Positions 12,330 to 22,782 of a DNA stretch of 64,000 nt are shown piece by piece (position 1 is the first letter of the stretch; every line of letters starts with the position of its first letter). A program made the translations under genes and the position numbers. The stretch is taken from contig NC_049907.1 in the NCBI RefSeq assembly GCF_001411555.2, positions 4,844,243-4,908,242 of the forward strand. The letters are read 5' to 3'. Source of the stretch: Juglans regia. Taxonomy: Eukaryota > Streptophyta > Magnoliopsida > Fagales > Juglandaceae. Below the pieces are notes generated by a model. The model saw only the letters and a program-made list of their open reading frames with translations, was not told the DNA's origin and did no database searches.

Positions 12330-13260
12330 TGTTACCTCCCCTATTGGGTTAGGCCTAATTGGGAGGGATATTTATGCCCCTCCTGAGCTAGGCAAAGTTT
12401 ATTCAAGGGCCCCCCAATGACCTATAGCACAGTCGACCCATGAGCTGAGTAAAAAGAGGCCCAAGGCCCGGTTAAGAGGGAAGTAGATGTGAGGTGACAT
12501 GGCAACGACATTTCTAACACCGCCCTACACACACATGTAATGATAGGGCCACGTTGCCCTTATGTACGTACTATCACAGACGCAGACAAGGAACACGGCG
12601 AAGTGCCCTATCCTTGACAGTGCGTGTGGCACTACCTTTATCCTTGGCAAAGTGCGTGGAAGGTGGCCGTACTTATTGACATGCCACAAGGATGTGACTT
12701 GGGAAGGCCGAACCACAACAGCGACGACGGTGTGGAGGCCCACATGAAAGGCAGTTGTCTCTAACGCAGGGAACAGAAGGCCTCTTAACAGGCAGTATAA
12801 ATATTGAGCACCTGGTTAGAATTAAGGTTCATGCCCTTTTACTTACTAAAAATTCAACCTAAAGAATCAGGAACTGACTTAGGTATCGAAGGTGTCCCTT
12901 CCACCTCGAGTCCATCACCTTCTCTATGTAAAATGAGCCTAGTACCTGACTTATGAAACACATTGTTAACAGTAGCGTCATTTGTGAGATCTTTATAAAA
13001 ATAGCAAGTCCTTCGTATGTTGGCTACAACACTCTCTCAGAAAACTCGCAAATGGAGATGTACAACAGGTCCAAAGATACCCTTGAGCACTTGGAGACCA
13101 TCAAGGTTCATATGGCCTTGCATTGGTTTCCTAGGGAGATAGCTTGTAAGCTTTCCCACTGGCCCAAAAGGGGGTCGTGAGATGTTGGTTAGGGGCCTCG
13201 CAGCCTGTCTCTATTGACAGTTTCAATGAGTTTGCTAGAGTATTTGAGGCACTTATAAGC
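12330..13260 (+). mobile_element. Truncated Ty3/gypsy element A (LTR, leader, gag start)
   Basis: A likely LTR spans 12330-12971, starting TGTTACC and ending GTTAACA, with a TATA-like 'cagtataaatattgag' near 12795 and the 'aactgacttaggtatcg' block common in plant gypsy LTRs. Directly after it lies a degenerate leader (tagcgtcatttgtgag) resembling the 'TGGCGCCGTCTGTGGG' start seen in many gypsy elements. Then comes a gag fragment: 'DTLEHLETIKVHMALHWF' at about 13078-13130 continues in a shifted frame to about 13256. Everything after early gag is missing, and no partner LTR is visible. Confidence 0.7.
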
Positions 13261-13545
13261 GTTAGAATGAGAAACGTCTACACTATTAAACTTAGAGGGA
13301 TATTTAGGATTTTATGGCATAATAAAAAAAATTTTAATTTCTGAATAACGCTTGTTCGAAAACGTGTTTTAATTATTTTGAGGCACTTCGGAATCGAATT
13401 TTGATAAATGATTTGCACTTAAAGGTTAGTATGATTATTTAGGAAGATAAGAATGCTATCATAATTTTGCGATATGTCGCGATGTCGCAATGTGCTCGTT
13501 GTTTCCTGCCATGTCGCTAATGTTCATGTTCTTTGTTGTAGTATT
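13261..13545. other. Intergenic stretch, nothing recognised
   Basis: AT-leaning sequence between element A and the tandem array. It has no coding frame and no repeat that I recognise. Confidence 0.4.
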
Positions 13546-15250
13546 CAGATGGTCGAAGGACCTAGCCCGCTCTCCACCGGGAAGAGGTCAGAACACAATA
13601 GGCCGACTTGTCTCTTTAACCCCTGAAGAAGTTATTTCTTTGGGTGGCTAAGGGCCAACTTGTTCTTTATTATAATGGGAGTAGGGGTAACTATTCGTGC
13701 AACCTAGAGGCTCGCTCTCCTCCACGGAAGGGTCCGAGTGGCCTCTAGCTCAACTCGTCCATGTTACACAGCAGGGAGGTAATTTATTCAGGCAGTTCGA
13801 GTCTAAACTTACTCTCGCTATTCGACGTCATGTAGCCATTTGCTTTGACTTTTTCACTTTGGAGATTTTGTTCACATCGGGTAGTCAAAAGGCTAGGCCC
13901 GCACTCCATTAGGGAGAGGTCGGGATGCCTTAAGTCAAACCCACCCCTTTGATTCCCCAATGAGGTAACTTCTTCAGATGGTCGTGGGGCTGGTCCATTC
14001 ATTCACCGCAACAAGAGTCAGGGTAAGTATTCGGGTAGCCTAAAGACTGGCCCCGCTCTCCTCCTTGGGAAGGTCCAAGCACCCTCTGGTTTGACTCATC
14101 CTTGTTACCCCTCTGGGAGGTAATTTGTTCGGGCAATTTGAGACTGAACCCTGTCCTGCTCATTGACATCGTAAGGAAATGTAGGATTTTGGCCAGCAGG
14201 CACCGAACCCACTCTTCGTTTGCAGCGGAGGTCAGTCGGACTACTGTGGGGGCTAGATCCCCACTCCTCCATGGGAGGGGTAAAGCAGCCTTAACCGTGA
14301 CTCATCCCTTTAAGTCTCGCGGGGAGGTAAGTTTTCGGATAGTCTACAACTGGATCCGCTCCTGCCTGTTGACGCTTATGAGCAAGGTAAGTCTTTTGTC
14401 TTCGGGCAGCTGAGGACTGAACCACACTCTACTGCAGGAGGTATAAGGCAACCTTTGGGCCAACCTTTCCCTTTGGTATCCCACAAGGGAGGTAAGTTTG
14501 GATAGCAATATAGCTAGTCCTTTCTTCGCCGCGATAGGAGTCGGGATAAGTTGTTCAGGCCGTCGGGGGGGCGTGACCTGCTCTCCATCGTGGGAAAGGT
14601 AGAACGGCCTTTGGCCTAGTTCTCCCCTTCAGTCCTGTGGGAGGTACACTATTAGGGCAGTTTGAGATTAAACCCTTTCTCACTCGTTGATATTCATAGG
14701 GAATGTAAGTGTTGGGTCAGACCAACGTTGATCCCACTCGTCGTTGCAACAGAGGTCGGGGTAAGTTGTTCGAGTTAGCGGGGGGCATGACTTACTCTCC
14801 ATCGCAGGTGGGGTAAAGCAGCCTTCGACCTAACTCTCTCCTTTGGTTCCGCGAGAGGTACGTTATTCAGGCAGTTTGAGATTGGACCCGCTCCCGCCTA
14901 TTGAAGCTCGCAAGGAATGTAGGTCTTTGTCTTCGGACTGCCTAGGGCTAAGCCACACTCCACCACAAGAGGGATAAGGCAATGTTTTAGCCTATCTTTC
15001 CCTTCGGTATTTCGTAGTGGAGGTAACTTAGATAGCGATGTGGTTGGTCCACTTTTCGCTGCAATGTGGGTGGCGTAAGTTATTTTGGTCGTCGGAGGGA
15101 GGGGGGGGGGGGACAAAACTCGCTTTCCATCGCAGGTGGATAGAGTGGCCTTCGGCCTATCCCTTCCCTTTGACACTGCGGGAGGTACGTTGTTCGTGCA
15201 GTTTGTGACTGGATCCACTCCTACCCGCTGACATTGTAGGGAAAGTAAAC
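13546..15250. repeat. Degenerate tandem array, ~106-bp basic unit
   Basis: About 1.7 kb of diverged, GC-richer repeats. Recurrent phrases are 'ggaggtaagtt', 'ggcagtttgaga', 'cccgctctcc', 'ggccttcggcct' and 'tgggaggta'. The 'ggcagtttgag' landmark recurs near 13791, 14132, 14336, 14656, 14870 and 15198, i.e. at intervals of about 341, 204, 320, 214 and 328. These are close to 3 and 2 times ~106 bp, suggesting about 16 monomers with a higher-order pattern. A G-run of about 15 lies near 15100. Short open frames inside do not persist between units, so I do not call genes. It could be the tandem-repeat region of a gypsy element. Confidence 0.7.
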
Positions 15251-15640
15251 ATTAATTCGGTGATGATTTTGTCATTGCATATTTCTTTAATCGTAGATTG
15301 TCTTGTTGGTGTTTTGTTGATAACACAAAATTTTGAAGTAGACCTGTTGTATGGTCCTGGAAAATTACGCTTTTCATTAAATTAAAAAAATTTATAATAA
15401 TTAAATGATACATTACAAAATAAAGGGAAATGGAGCCTTCGGTCGAGGAGCTTTCATTCGTTCTTCCCTTGCCTCTAAGGCTATGCACCCTCTCACTCCT
15501 CCTCGAGTCGTAAATTAGGGCTTGCCAGGACTCTCCAAGCAGTGCATGGCCTACTCATTCTCAGAGGTGTCGTCTAGGATAATCTCACCATCCTTCTGCT
15601 TTAGTTCTTAGACATACCATTCTCTCGCCAAAACCATTTC
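15251..15640. other. Spacer between tandem array and gypsy element B
   Basis: AT-rich to about 15420, then CT-rich. It may belong to the 3' part of element B, but no protein similarity is visible. Confidence 0.35.
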
Positions 15641-17513
15641 GCCTCAGATTCCTCCCACTCTATGAGGGGTCGCGAATTTCATTTTGAGATTGTAGGTCGA
15701 TGTGACTGCTTGCAAGTTGTTGAGGGTGGGCCTCCGTATGATGGCATTGTAGGACGATAAGGTCCTCACTACTAGGAAGTCGACCATGATTGAAGCCATG
15801 CAAGGGGCGCTGCCTACGAGGACCGACAGCATGATGGTTCTCACAAGTTGAACCATACTCCTGGAGAAGCCCTTCAATGGCATAGGGGCTAGATGCAACC
15901 GGGCAACATCATTCCCATCCTGGTTAAGGTCTCCCAAAATTGGATGTTTGCAGAACTCCCATTATCAATGAGGATTCTGCAGGTGGTGAAGTTGGCGACC
16001 AGCATAATCACCACCAACGCATCGTCATGGGGGTACAGGGCCTCTTCTTCGTCAGCCTCCATGAAGGAGATGACCCTGGTAGGCTCACCCTTTCGATACT
16101 TGGCAGGATGGTACTCAGCCAAGTACACCTTGTGGTACCAGGGCTGCCTGGCATGCATTTTTCTACTTGAGGAGGAAGCATCCCCACCCATGAATCCTCC
16201 CACTATGGTTCAAATTTCCTCGAGTGGAGGTCCAACTCGTGGTGGCGAACTGGGACGATCTTGCTATGGCCCCTGTGTTGATGGTCATCGCCAGGGCCTT
16301 TTTTCAGTCCTGCGCCGGTCGACTTGATCCGTGCTCCTTTCCCTCTACCTTCCCTTCCTTTCCTGCTTCAATCTCCGGGCCAAGGGATAGCATTGCCTTG
16401 TCCGCTTCGCATGCTCCCTTCTCCCTTGTTGGGAGAAGCAATCATCGGTATTATGCGAGGTGGACTTGTGGTACATCTAGTAGCAACATGAAACACCCCG
16501 GTCATCAACTTTGCGAACGGCAGTGGTGTCAACCTCATTAATGGTGAATGTAGGCCGGTTGAACCGATGTCCCGTTCTCCTCATCGGAGCTTCCTCCTTT
16601 CTCTTGTCTTGGGAGTTCTTCTATGAATTTTCGTGGGCCAACAGGGACTCTCGCCTTCCTCTCTGCTCACTTTAGCTCCTTATTTGTTAACTGCATCTAG
16701 TCTCGAAGAGTGTCCTCAGCTTTGATGAAGTTTTTTGCTTGATCCATATTTTCACGTAGCGTCACGAGGGTCCTCCTCGCCAGTTCAGCCATAAACTGGG
16801 ATCACATTCGGACCCCTCCTAGAAGCCCCGCCAAGGTTATTTTTCTCGTCTTGCTATTAGTTGTCATGCACTCCTTGTTGAATCAAGTCAGGTAAGACTT
16901 TAGGCTCTCTTTCACCCCCTATTTGATGGTGAGGAGGTACGCTGCTAGGCGCCACCTTCTCCAACTCGACAAAATAGTCTATGGATCCGGGTGCTACAAA
17001 CTTGAACCATGCTCGTGCTGGCCTTTTCAGGGTCAACGGGAATTCTCTGTATTCGATCTCGCCCGAGAAGCCATGCAGAGTCATGTGAGCCTTAAAAGTT
17101 TCCAGGTGCTTAAGAGGGTCCCTTCCTCCGTCGTACGTTTACATGGCTGGGACCTGGAACTTTGGTGGTAAGGACATTGCCATCAGCTCCTCTGTGTAGG
17201 GTGGACCAGTGCTCATGAGCAATTGGTTCACCAACGACGACGTACCCACCTTCCTTGCGATCTTCTCATACTTTCCTTTGAGACTGCGGAGCTCATCCTG
17301 CATATTTTTTTGCTCTTCCTCCTTATTTGCTCTAGCATGTGTGTTCCAGGACCCCATGTGCTTGCCATCGCTGGGTTCTACTTCCTTATCCTACACCCAT
17401 TCAGGTATTCTAAGTTCCTTTTCCTTGCGCTCCTCGTCGGTCGGCTTCATCACCCTCTCCTCCATGGTTTTAGCCTTGCTTCCATGGCTTCCTCTGTGTC
17501 TCTTCTAAGTTGA
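15641..17513 (-). pseudogene. Ty3/gypsy gag-protease remnant (element B)
   Basis: Minus-strand retrotransposon coding region. Gag pieces occur at about 17357-17140 ('LPPKFQVPAM') and 17084-16857 ('MTLHGFSGEIEYREFPLTLK', 'APGSIDYF'). Part of the retroviral-type aspartic protease occurs at 16203-15889, where 'ILIDNGSSAN' holds the active-site D-[GS] region. The following block at 15937-15644 has 'NAIIRRPTLNNLQAVTSTYN', typical of the gypsy protease-RT linker. Frames shift and stop, so it is dead. Reverse transcriptase and integrase are absent; similarity stops near 15640. It faces element A head to head across the tandem array. Confidence 0.8.
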
Positions 17514-17581
17514 TCAGAATGGGTTGTCCTAGGCATATGAAATACATGTGAGATATATAACGATCCCACAGACAGCACCAC

Positions 17582-18300
17582 TGTTAGCATCGTGTTTCAC
17601 ATGCCTTTGGGTCAGGTTTTGACAACTCAATTCTTTGAACTTGGGTCTGCAAAAGATAGGAAAGAAGGCAATTGGGTGAAAGTGTTTTTGGGGTTAGGGA
17701 GTCTGCGAAGCCAAAGTCAGTAAATTCTCTTGGAAGTTTGTAAATAAGCGAGAGATTCTAGGGATCAGAGAGAGATTTATCGTACCTGAGAATTGCTATT
17801 TATACCATGAGTCTGGGGGGACAGATCGTGTCTGCCCCATGCAATCTGTGTCCTTCATATTGTTCCTTTTGTCATAATCCTTTAATGCGGTATAGCTCTG
17901 CAACGACGCCATTAATGTGGCGTGTCGCTTGAACAGTGATGCCATTAATGCGGCGTAGTTCCCCCATTTCTCTCACCCCGCTAACATCCTTGGTGATCTG
18001 TTGATACCCTCCTGTAAGAGGATTAAGGGTCCTTCGTGCTTTACGCCTACTGTACAAACAAACACTCAAGAGCTGGACACTATTCAAGGGGCCTCTAGGT
18101 CGGCGAGTCTCATCCCCTGTAGCACATTCCCTCATGTACGTTGCATCCAAAGGAGCCTACCCATGGACTGGCTTAGAGAATCTACTTGTTCTGAGCTGAG
18201 CCTTTTGGTTCTTGTTTCCTTAATTGCCATTCTCAGGCCTGCTGAGACAGAAGGGGGAAACCCTCTTACAATCTCAAATATAAAAACTCCTGGTTAAATC
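17582..18300 (-). mobile_element. Probable 5' LTR of gypsy element B
   Basis: Read on the minus strand, the LTR would end ..CTAACA at 17582. The internal leader GTGGTGCTGTCTGTGGGATC follows, resembling gypsy leaders. A TATA-like GTATAAATAGCA lies at about 17803-17792. The upstream limit (about 18300) is estimated from where NLR-flank-like sequence begins. No second LTR was found, so the element is truncated. Confidence 0.5.
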
Positions 18301-18459
18301 AGGATGCACATGATAGATTTCAAAACAACGAGAAAACAGAAGTTTTAAATAAAAATAAACTTCCCATTAAAGACGTACTTAGAGCAAACGAGCACATCAT
18401 CAAAATATCTATCATAAGCTTAAAACTACTATCACGATTCCAAAACAAGGCAACCACCA

Positions 18460-18690
18460 TCTTTATGCCTTAAATATGCCCTTAATAAGGACACATTAAA
18501 TTTTCCATTGGAACAAATCATCAGGACAGACCCAAAACAAATTTTAAAACCTTCTTATTACAACTATTATAATAACTTTCCAACTAACTAATGTGATAAT
18601 GAGATAATGAGTACTTATAAAAAAAAAATTGCTGAAGTTTTATATATATATATATAATTTTAACTCATGAAACACACTTGATCGAGCCAT
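18460..18690. repeat. Detached fragment of NLR 3' flank
   Basis: 'tttatgccttaaatatgcc', 'aaattttccattggaacaaatc', 'aggacagacc' and 'ttttaaaacctt' occur in the same order as in 3985-4110 beside NLR copy 1. This marks a further, gene-less copy of the duplicated NLR flank, bounded by retroelements on both sides. Confidence 0.65.
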
Positions 18691-18719
18691 CATTGAGCTT
18701 CTTTGGTTGAAAAATGTTA

Positions 18720-21060
18720 TATTGTAGGTAAGTGTATGTATGATGGGCCCTAATTAGAGGTGTTGGTGATGTTGTAGCTAGGGACGTCAAATTCAATCAA
18801 GGAAGGGGAGGAGAGAGGTGCAGTGGACACCTAGTGGGAAGGCAAGGCAGAAGAGGAAGATACTGTTTGAATTGGAGGTGATTGATGGAATTGTCAAAGG
18901 TATAGGACAGGGGATATACTAGAGTCAGACACATGTAAGGTTGAAGGCAATGGCGTATAAGAGACATGGGAGCCTAGGTTAGACAAGCGATGAGTTGCAA
19001 ACGGAAAGTTAGACACATTGAAGATCACATTATGGGAGAGATAGACATGACCAGAATTAGACTTAGACACTTATAGCCACAACAATTAGGGTTGAAGCCA
19101 AGGAAGACACAATGTTGAGACCTAAGGTGCATTTTGCAAGAATGAAATGGGCGAAGATATGTCCAACACTCACACCCAAAATATGAAAATTGGTGTCGTT
19201 AGGGATGCAGTGGAGTATGGAGACGATTGATGAGAAAACAGACCATTTCAGAAGTAGTGCCCTAATATTTGTACAGAGGAGAAGATTGTGAGAAGAGTGA
19301 AAGGCCCATCTCAACAAGATGATTGTTGCTTGCGCTCTCAACAGACCCATTTTGTTGGGAGCGAAATTTGCCTAAAAAAAATTATGGATACCAAGTGTTT
19401 GAAAAAATTGACTCAATGAAGGATAGGACAAACAAGGGATAGGACCCCTAATATCATAAAATAAAATATCCAAGGGAGCCTTGGATTTAGACTCAGACAA
19501 TAGAAATGATAGCTGATAGCATTTGCCTTGTTGACAAGAACCACATACTATATCAAACTTAGAACTATATACGAGTAACTTAAATTCATAGATGACTAGT
19601 TAGATTGTATGCACAAAGGGAGGATTGAGACGATGATGCCAAGTGTTGAGGGGAACATGGGTAGAAATGAACACTTGAGCCCGTAAAAAGGGGTGAACTT
19701 GGTTGGGATGGGGTAGAGACTATCGTTAGTCTTATCATGCAACAGCAGCCTCCCCGTGCTCTCAACTTTAATGCAAAAGTAATCACCATGAGATTCAATA
19801 AACACATGATTGTCATATGTAAGTTTACTAACATAAATAAGGTTCTTTTTAATAGTTGGAACATGAAGCAATTGTTTAAGGAGAATGCTTGCTTGGGAAA
19901 GAGATAAGTGAGAGGTAAAAATATTAGCAATTGAAAAGCCTATTCCATCTATGATTTATATCTGATCTTGGCCACGGTAAGGAACAGCTTGCGTGTTAAG
20001 GTTCTGAAAATCGTGAGTCAAATGATGAGTAGTTCCAGTATCTAGATACCAATTAATATCTTGTTGCTATGTGGGTGTCACAGCAAAGGCTATGGGCTAT
20101 TGTTGTGCCACTTGGAAGGCATGAACAAAGTGGTGCCAACATTTGAGGGTTATGTGACCATGTAAACCACAGACGTGATAGAGTATAGGAGAAGAGGTAG
20201 TGGAGGAGCCTCGACCTCTACTCGTCCATTGCCACGTGAATTATTGTTAGAGGAACACCCATGTGAGTATCGGTTCCAACCACAGTTGGAATTAGGGCGG
20301 TTAGCAACGTTGGCATAGGCAACGACAACATTAGCTTGTTCTAGATGAGCTTCATGGTTGAGCAGATGCCCAAAAATATCATATAGATGCGTAAGATCAA
20401 CCCTAGTAGTAATGGAATTAACCAATGATTTATAGGAAGAATGAAGTCTAGCTAAGAGGAAAGATAACACCATAGAATCCTCCAGAAGTTTGCCAATGGC
20501 AGCCAATGTAGTTTCTAGTGACTTCATCTTTTGAAATTACTCAGAAATTGATACACCATCCTTTTTTATTGTCACGAGTTGAAATCGAATCCGCGTCACA
20601 CAAGCATGCGAATGTGAGGAAAACATACACTCTAAGGCAACCTAGATGACTCAAGATGTGTCTAATTTGGAATATTTAAGAGCTTCCAAAACTGAGGACA
20701 CATGCATGCTGAGAATCACTTGATTCTATTGAAACCAACTAGCATAGTTAGGATTTGGTGCTTGGATGATAGGCTCACCGGGAGATGAAGTGCAAATATA
20801 AGAGCTAATATAAGGTGGAGGCAAAGATATACTACCATCAACGTAACTAAAGAGATGTTGAACACGTAAAGAGGGATTAATATGTACCGTCCACAGAAGA
20901 TAAATATCTTTCGTAAGTTTAATGGACAAATAATGGGAGAAGGAAGAAGGAATAGAGATAATTGGAGGATATGGTATGGAAGACATGGTAGTAGAAGAGC
21001 TGGATGATGGAGAGGCCATACGATCACAGATGAAAGTCTTTATCTTGCTCTTAATAGCAT
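18720..21060 (-). pseudogene. Truncated Ty1/copia element (gag to integrase)
   Basis: Decayed copia polyprotein on the minus strand. The gag start is at 21019-20726 ('MASPSSSSST.. NPNYASWFQ') and more gag (UBN2-like) at 20527-20150 ('LLARLHSSYKSLVNSITTR'). The segment before integrase is at 19871-19596 ('LHVPTIKKNLIYVSKL', 'GRLLLHDKTNDSLY'). Integrase C-terminal remnants with 'HCVFLGFNP' and 'YKCL' lie in a shifted frame near 19080-19160. The body of integrase is largely missing, and no reverse transcriptase or RNase H is present. Many stops and frameshifts. LTRs not recognised. Confidence 0.75.
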
Positions 21061-21163
21061 TAAAGGTTTTTGAATTTAGGAATTCTCCACGTATTAATTA
21101 GTGAGGGGATACGTTTCGATTTATAGAATCACTTTACATAGCATCATTATCCTATTAGGATTA

Positions 21164-21267
21164 CACATTAGTATCCTATTAAGATCACCTATAATAATAA
21201 TAAAAAAAAGTGTATCACATTAGTATCCTATTAAGATCACCTATAATAATAATAAAAAAAAGTGTAT
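21164..21267. repeat. Perfect 52-bp tandem duplication
   Basis: Two head-to-tail 52-bp units (21164-21215 and 21216-21267), beginning 'cacattagtatcctatt' and ending 'aaaaaaaagtgtat'. AT-rich, non-coding, probably a replication-slippage product. Confidence 0.85.
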
Positions 21268-21809
21268 CCTATTATTATTAATAAAAGACTTTGGAGTATT
21301 CTATTATAATTGTCTAACTCTGTAGTAGTCACAAGCCTTATCATGATTTTATTTTCTTGTGTTGAGAGTTTTGGTTCCACCTGAGTTCTCGTTCAAGGCA
21401 ACCCCTTCTATACAAGTATCTGAGATATTTTCAAAATTTTAATTTGATTATATTCTTTATTTTTTTTAATTAGATTGTGTGAAGTTATTTAAATGTGATA
21501 TTTTTTAGTTCTACTTTTGAAATACCTATATATGAAAGAAGACAAAATACTTTAGAGAAAAAAAAAAAAATTGAAATAATGATAATGAACAAATTAACAA
21601 TAACTTACGGAAAGTACAGGGAGCGTAAATGAAGTGATAATAAAAGGTAGAAGTAATAATGCAAAAATAATTTTTTATTTTTTAATTTCTCTGTTTACTA
21701 TTTTTTCAGTATTATTGCTCTCTCTTTTTACTTCTATCTTCCTTCATCATTTATCTCTCCTCATCTTTTCATTTCTCTTCTTCAAAAAATAAAGAAGAAA
21801 TTTGGGTAA
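21268..21809. other. AT-rich intergenic stretch
   Basis: No gene or recognisable repeat. Confidence 0.4.
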
Positions 21810-22782
21810 ACGATCGGAAATAGATTTAAAACCTTCCTATTACGATCATGAAGATAAATTGGGAAACCTAAGGTGGAGAATTTTTAAGTTGGGAAACTTC
21901 TCCAAAATCAGTATTGGGTCTTCTTCAAGACAAGTCTCATTTAACTTTAAATGGGCAAGATGTTAGAGCGCTACAAACCTCTTATTTAGATAGAATATAT
22001 ATAGAGAAATGATAGTTACAGTCGTGAGTGCATAAGTATCGTACAATCACTTTGAAAAAGAAAAAAAGTACATAAATACAAGATTACAAAAATAAAAAAT
22101 AAAAATCTAATAGTAGACTCACTCTTTTTCAAAGCGATTACACGATGCTTGCACACTCGACGACTGTATATAGCATTACTCATATATATAATACAAGTTT
22201 ATTGAAGAAACAAGTCAGCCCAACAAACTTAATTCCAGAGATCAAACCTCCAAACTCGAGCATTTTTCATCTCATCGATCACCTGCAAATCTCAATTAGA
22301 AATCATGTGAAAGGACAAAAATAAAAAGAGTTAGCTACAACACATTCAATAAGTAGCAAAATTCATGACTTTAATCACAAATCATCAATGCAACATCAAA
22401 AGATATTGAGATTTTGCAACAAGCTCATATAAGATTATAAATATCAAATTATATCAATATATAAGGATTCATTTAATTTTCCCTTTAAATGAGGTATTTA
22501 AAACCAAACGACCATTGGATCAACAAATCATCAAGACATGCAGACCCAAAATAGATTTTAAAACCTTTCTATTACGACCATATATAAACCATAACCTTTT
22601 TTATTAGAATAATGATATATATATATATATATACACCTCAACCAACTAATGTGATAACGACGTCCCACCTGATTTTAGTTTCATGAAAACTACAAAAGAT
22701 ACCAAATTAAGACAAGATTAGAGATGCTCTTAAGAAAGAAGTAATTAATTACTTGTACGAAAGACATTGAAATTAGAATATA
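21810..22782. repeat. 3' flank of NLR copy 3 with a stray LRR fragment
   Basis: Colinear with the flanks of the other NLRs: 21810-21850 matches 4065-4115, and 22190-22782 matches 4195-4905 and 34030-34445. In between, 21860-21962 is a piece of NLR leucine-rich-repeat coding sequence matching about 35130-35235 of the intact gene. It is joined abruptly to flank sequence at 'aagatg|ttagagcgctac'. The flank runs directly into LRR coding sequence at about 22782, so the 3' end of copy 3 is deleted. Confidence 0.7.
22004..22181. mobile_element. MITE inserted in NLR copy 3 flank
   Basis: Terminal inverted repeats of about 55 bp with mismatches: the left starts GAGAAATGATAGTTACAGTCG, and the complement of the right starts GAGTAATGCTATATACAGTCG. 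Both include 'cactttgaaaaaga' or the 'cgctttgaaaaaga' variant. The A/T 'atatata' runs either side could be the target duplication. The matching site near 34010 is empty. A relative sits in the intron of the intact NLR at 36821-36973. Confidence 0.8.

Noticed and set aside
13697..14413. Short open frames in the tandem array as a repetitive protein gene
   Set aside because: The frames are not kept from unit to unit and stops interrupt them.
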